From Gemmatimonadales bacterium (GTDB lineage: Bacteria; Gemmatimonadota; Gemmatimonadetes; Gemmatimonadales; GWC2-71-9), in assembly GCA_013812695.1 (NCBI GenBank), contig JACCSZ010000012.1, forward strand, positions 1-6,582: DNA of 6,582 nt, given 5' to 3'. Position 1 is the first letter of the stretch; each line of letters starts with the position of its first letter. Position numbers and translations under genes: made by a program. Shown piece after piece: positions 4,344 through 6,582 of the stretch. Below the pieces are notes generated by a model. The model worked only from the letters and a program-made list of their open reading frames with translations. It searched no databases and was not told the origin of the DNA.

Positions 4344-6582
4344 ATGCAGTCCGCCCACATCCGCCGGCTCTTCCTCGATTATTTCGTCGCCAACGGGCAC
4401 CGCGAGGTGCCTTCTTCGTCGCTGGAGCCCAAGGACGACCCGACCCTGCTGTTCACCAACGCCGGCATGGTGCAATTCAAGCGCACGTTCCTCGGCCAGG
4501 AACGCCGCGAGTACGCGCGCGCCACGACCGCTCAGAAGTGCGTCCGGGCCGGCGGCAAGCACAACGATCTCGAACAGGTCGGTCACACCAGGCGCCATCA
4601 CACCTTCTTCGAGATGCTCGGCAATTTCTCGTTCGGGGACTACTTCAAGCAGGACGCGATCGCGTTCGCCTGGGAGTTCGTCACCAGCCCCCGCTACCTG
4701 GGGCTGCCCGCCGACCTGCTTCGCGTCACGGTCCACCACACCGACGCTGAGGCGCGTGCCTTGTGGCGCGAGGTCGCCGGCCTCCCGGATCACCGGATCT
4801 ACGGGCTCGGGGACCGGGACAACTTCTGGCAGATGGGCGACACGGGTCCGTGCGGGCCGTGCACGGAGATCTTCGTCGACCTCGCGCAGTTGAACAGGCG
4901 GAACGTCCGAGCCACGGACGGCTCCCGGGACGGCGCCTCAAGCAGGAGCTCCGAAGATCCCATTCCCCAGGTCGAATTCGAGGACCAGGCCGAAGCGGGG
5001 CGCTTTCTCGAGATCTGGAACCTGGTCTTCATGCAGTTCGACCGCTCCGCCGATGGCACGCTCACGCCGCTGCCCAGGCCATCGGTGGACACCGGCGCCG
5101 GGCTCGAACGCATCGCCGCGGTCATGCAGGGCGAGGACGATAATTTCCACACGGATGTGTTCCTGCCGCTGCTCGGGCGTGTGGGGGAACTGGTGGGACG
5201 ACCGTACGACCGCGCCGCGGAGGACCGCGCCTCGTTCCGGGTGCTGGCCGACCATGCGCGCGCGGTGACCTTCCTGCTCGCCGACGGCGTGTACCCCGGC
5301 AACGAGGGCCGCGGGTACGTGCTCCGCCGGATCCTCCGGCGCGCGGTTCGGCACGCCTGGCTGCTCGGCCGCCGGGAGCCCACGCTCGCGCCGCTCACCG
5401 GGATCGTGGTCGCGCAACTGGGCGAGGTCTACCCGGAGCTGGCGTCCAAAATCGACTTCATTCGGGAAGTGACGGAGAACGAAGAGCTGCGGTTTCTGGA
5501 GACCATCGAGGGCGGGCTTCGCCGGCTCGCTGAGATCTTCGCCACGGGCGCGCGGGCCATTTCGGGCGATGAGGCGTTCAGGCTCTACGATACCTTCGGC
5601 TTTCCCATCGACCTCACGCAGATCATCGCGGATGAACGCGGGGTCGAGGTGGATGCCGTCGGGTTTGAACGGGCGCTGGGGGAACAGCGCCAGCGGTCTC
5701 GAGCCGTGCGCCTGGAAAGTGGGGCCCTGACTTTGACCGCGCACGCTCCCACCGTCACGGTAGGGGCACCCTCGGTTCATGCTGGGAAGTCAATGGCCTG
5801 GCGCACCGTCAAGCGCGGGAAGCAGAAGTTCGTCGGCTACGAGACCACGGCCGCCGACACCGACATCCTCGCCTTCCGGCAGGACGGGCATCGGGTGGAT
5901 CTCCTGCTGCGCGAGAATCCGTTCTACGTCGAGTCGGGTGGCCAGGTGAGCGACGTGGGCGGCATTGCCGGGCGCGATTGGTCACTCGAGGTCGACGCGG
6001 TGCGGAAGGATCCCAAGGGCACGGTTGTGAGCGGCACCTTCGCGGAGCCGTTCGAGCCGGAGACCGTGCGGGCGGCCGTGGACGCGCCGCGGCGGCACGA
6101 CATCGAGCGCAACCACAGCGCCACCCATCTGGTGCATCACGCGCTCCGCCGCCGGCTCGGCGCGCACGTCCGGCAGCAGGGGTCGCTCGTGGAGCCCGAC
6201 CGGCTGCGGTTCGACTTCTCGCACCACGGACCGCTCGACCCCGCCGCGCAGCAGGGCCTCGAGGACGACGTGAACGAGCTCGTCCTCGCCAACGACGCGG
6301 TGACGACGCGTGAGATGGCGTACCCGGACGCCATTGCGCTCGGCGCCATGGCGTTCTTCTCGGAGAAGTACGGCGACAAGGTGCGGGTAGTCCAGATGGG
6401 GCCGTCGATCGAGCTGTGCGGCGGCACGCACGTGCGGACCAGCGGGCAGATCGGGAGCTTCCGCTTGTCCGGGCAGAGCGGCGTCGCGGCCGGCGTGCGC
6501 CGGATCGAGGCGATGACGGGCACCGGTGCGCGCCGGGCCATCCGCGAGCTCGAACAGCGCCTGGCGCAGGTGGCCGAGGCGC
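4344..6582 (+). CDS. alaS: alanyl-tRNA synthetase (3' end outside window)
   Basis: AlaRS charges tRNA-Ala with alanine and hydrolyses mischarged Ser- and Gly-tRNA-Ala. The frame is open from ATG 4344 to the window edge, giving 746 residues of the usual 870-880; most of the C-terminal C-Ala region is missing. The class II catalytic core is clear: IRRLFLDYF and SSSLEPKDDPTLLFTNAGM (motif 1 region, 6-42), KCVRAGGKHNDLE then HHTFFEMLGNFSFGDYFK (motif 2 region, 65-102), EIWNLVFMQF (223-232) and DTGAGLERI (249-257, motif 3, with the ATP-site Asp249). The tRNA-recognition region includes NEGRGYVLRRILRRAVRH (320-337). The editing domain keeps all four zinc ligands: His591 and His595 in HSATH, Cys692 and His696 in CGGTH. 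Two segments (about 181-218 and 455-490) are longer than I recall for E. coli and include codons rare in the rest of the gene. The start was chosen because it begins the family's usual N-terminus. Confidence 0.98.
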   Translation, partial: MQSAHIRRLFLDYFVANGHREVPSSSLEPKDDPTLLFTNAGMVQFKRTFLGQERREYARATTAQKCVRAGGKHNDLEQVGHTRRHHTFFEMLGNFSFGDYFKQDAIAFAWEFVTSPRYLGLPADLLRVTVHHTDAEARALWREVAGLPDHRIYGLGDRDNFWQMGDTGPCGPCTEIFVDLAQLNRRNVRATDGSRDGASSRSSEDPIPQVEFEDQAEAGRFLEIWNLVFMQFDRSADGTLTPLPRPSVDTGAGLERIAAVMQGEDDNFHTDVFLPLLGRVGELVGRPYDRAAEDRASFRVLADHARAVTFLLADGVYPGNEGRGYVLRRILRRAVRHAWLLGRREPTLAPLTGIVVAQLGEVYPELASKIDFIREVTENEELRFLETIEGGLRRLAEIFATGARAISGDEAFRLYDTFGFPIDLTQIIADERGVEVDAVGFERALGEQRQRSRAVRLESGALTLTAHAPTVTVGAPSVHAGKSMAWRTVKRGKQKFVGYETTAADTDILAFRQDGHRVDLLLRENPFYVESGGQVSDVGGIAGRDWSLEVDAVRKDPKGTVVSGTFAEPFEPETVRAAVDAPRRHDIERNHSATHLVHHALRRRLGAHVRQQGSLVEPDRLRFDFSHHGPLDPAAQQGLEDDVNELVLANDAVTTREMAYPDAIALGAMAFFSEKYGDKVRVVQMGPSIELCGGTHVRTSGQIGSFRLSGQSGVAAGVRRIEAMTGTGARRAIRELEQRLAQVAEA

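Noticed and set aside
3425..4750. A long plus-strand frame across the recA end, recX and alaS start
   Set aside because: It is an Arg/Gly/Pro/Ser-rich shadow frame crossing three confidently identified genes.
1..6582. Search for tRNA or rRNA genes, IS ends, CRISPR repeats, defence or toxin-antitoxin modules
   Set aside because: None was seen. Nearly all the window is occupied by the six genes, and the largest gap is 161 bases.

Overview
This GC-rich window holds six plus-strand genes packed closely together, with no mobile element, RNA gene, CRISPR array or repeat family that I can see. In order they are: the 3' part of an FtsK/SpoIIIE DNA translocase (to 1201); a YidB (DUF937)-OmpA fusion gene whose start is out of frame with its body (1220-1927); a YraN/UPF0102 nuclease-fold protein (2089-2493); recA (2611-3669); recX (3666-4298); and the first 746 codons of alaS (4344 to the window end). 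The recA-recX-alaS order is conserved in many bacteria, E. coli included. The organism is a GC-rich bacterium. The overall style of the proteins, including the short YidB-OmpA gene, reminds me of Gemmatimonadota, but that is recall from protein flavour, not a test.

Layout: ftsK ends at 1201. An 85-base gap leads to a strong Shine-Dalgarno and ATG (1276-1289) that belong by homology to the YidB-OmpA gene but sit one frame away from it. That gene ends at 1927 and is followed by a perfect 15-bp hairpin (1953-1988), which probably separates it from yraN. The 117 bases between yraN and recA carry a recognisable promoter, a possible direct-repeat operator and a normal ribosome binding site. recA and recX overlap by 4 bases (GTGA), so recX is probably translationally coupled to recA. 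A small hairpin, an AT tract and a TATATT hexamer fill the 45 bases between recX and alaS. alaS has no Shine-Dalgarno and the hexamer lies so close to its ATG that the message is probably leaderless. yraN shows the same arrangement more weakly.

Functionally the window is mostly genome maintenance: chromosome segregation and dimer resolution (FtsK), homologous recombination and SOS signalling (RecA) with its modulator (RecX), and a probable DNA-related YraN protein, next to an essential tRNA synthetase. I do not see an undescribed multi-gene system. The points most worth a second look are the start-frame conflict and missing export signal in the YidB-OmpA gene, the recA upstream region, the leaderless starts, and two unusual insertions in AlaRS.
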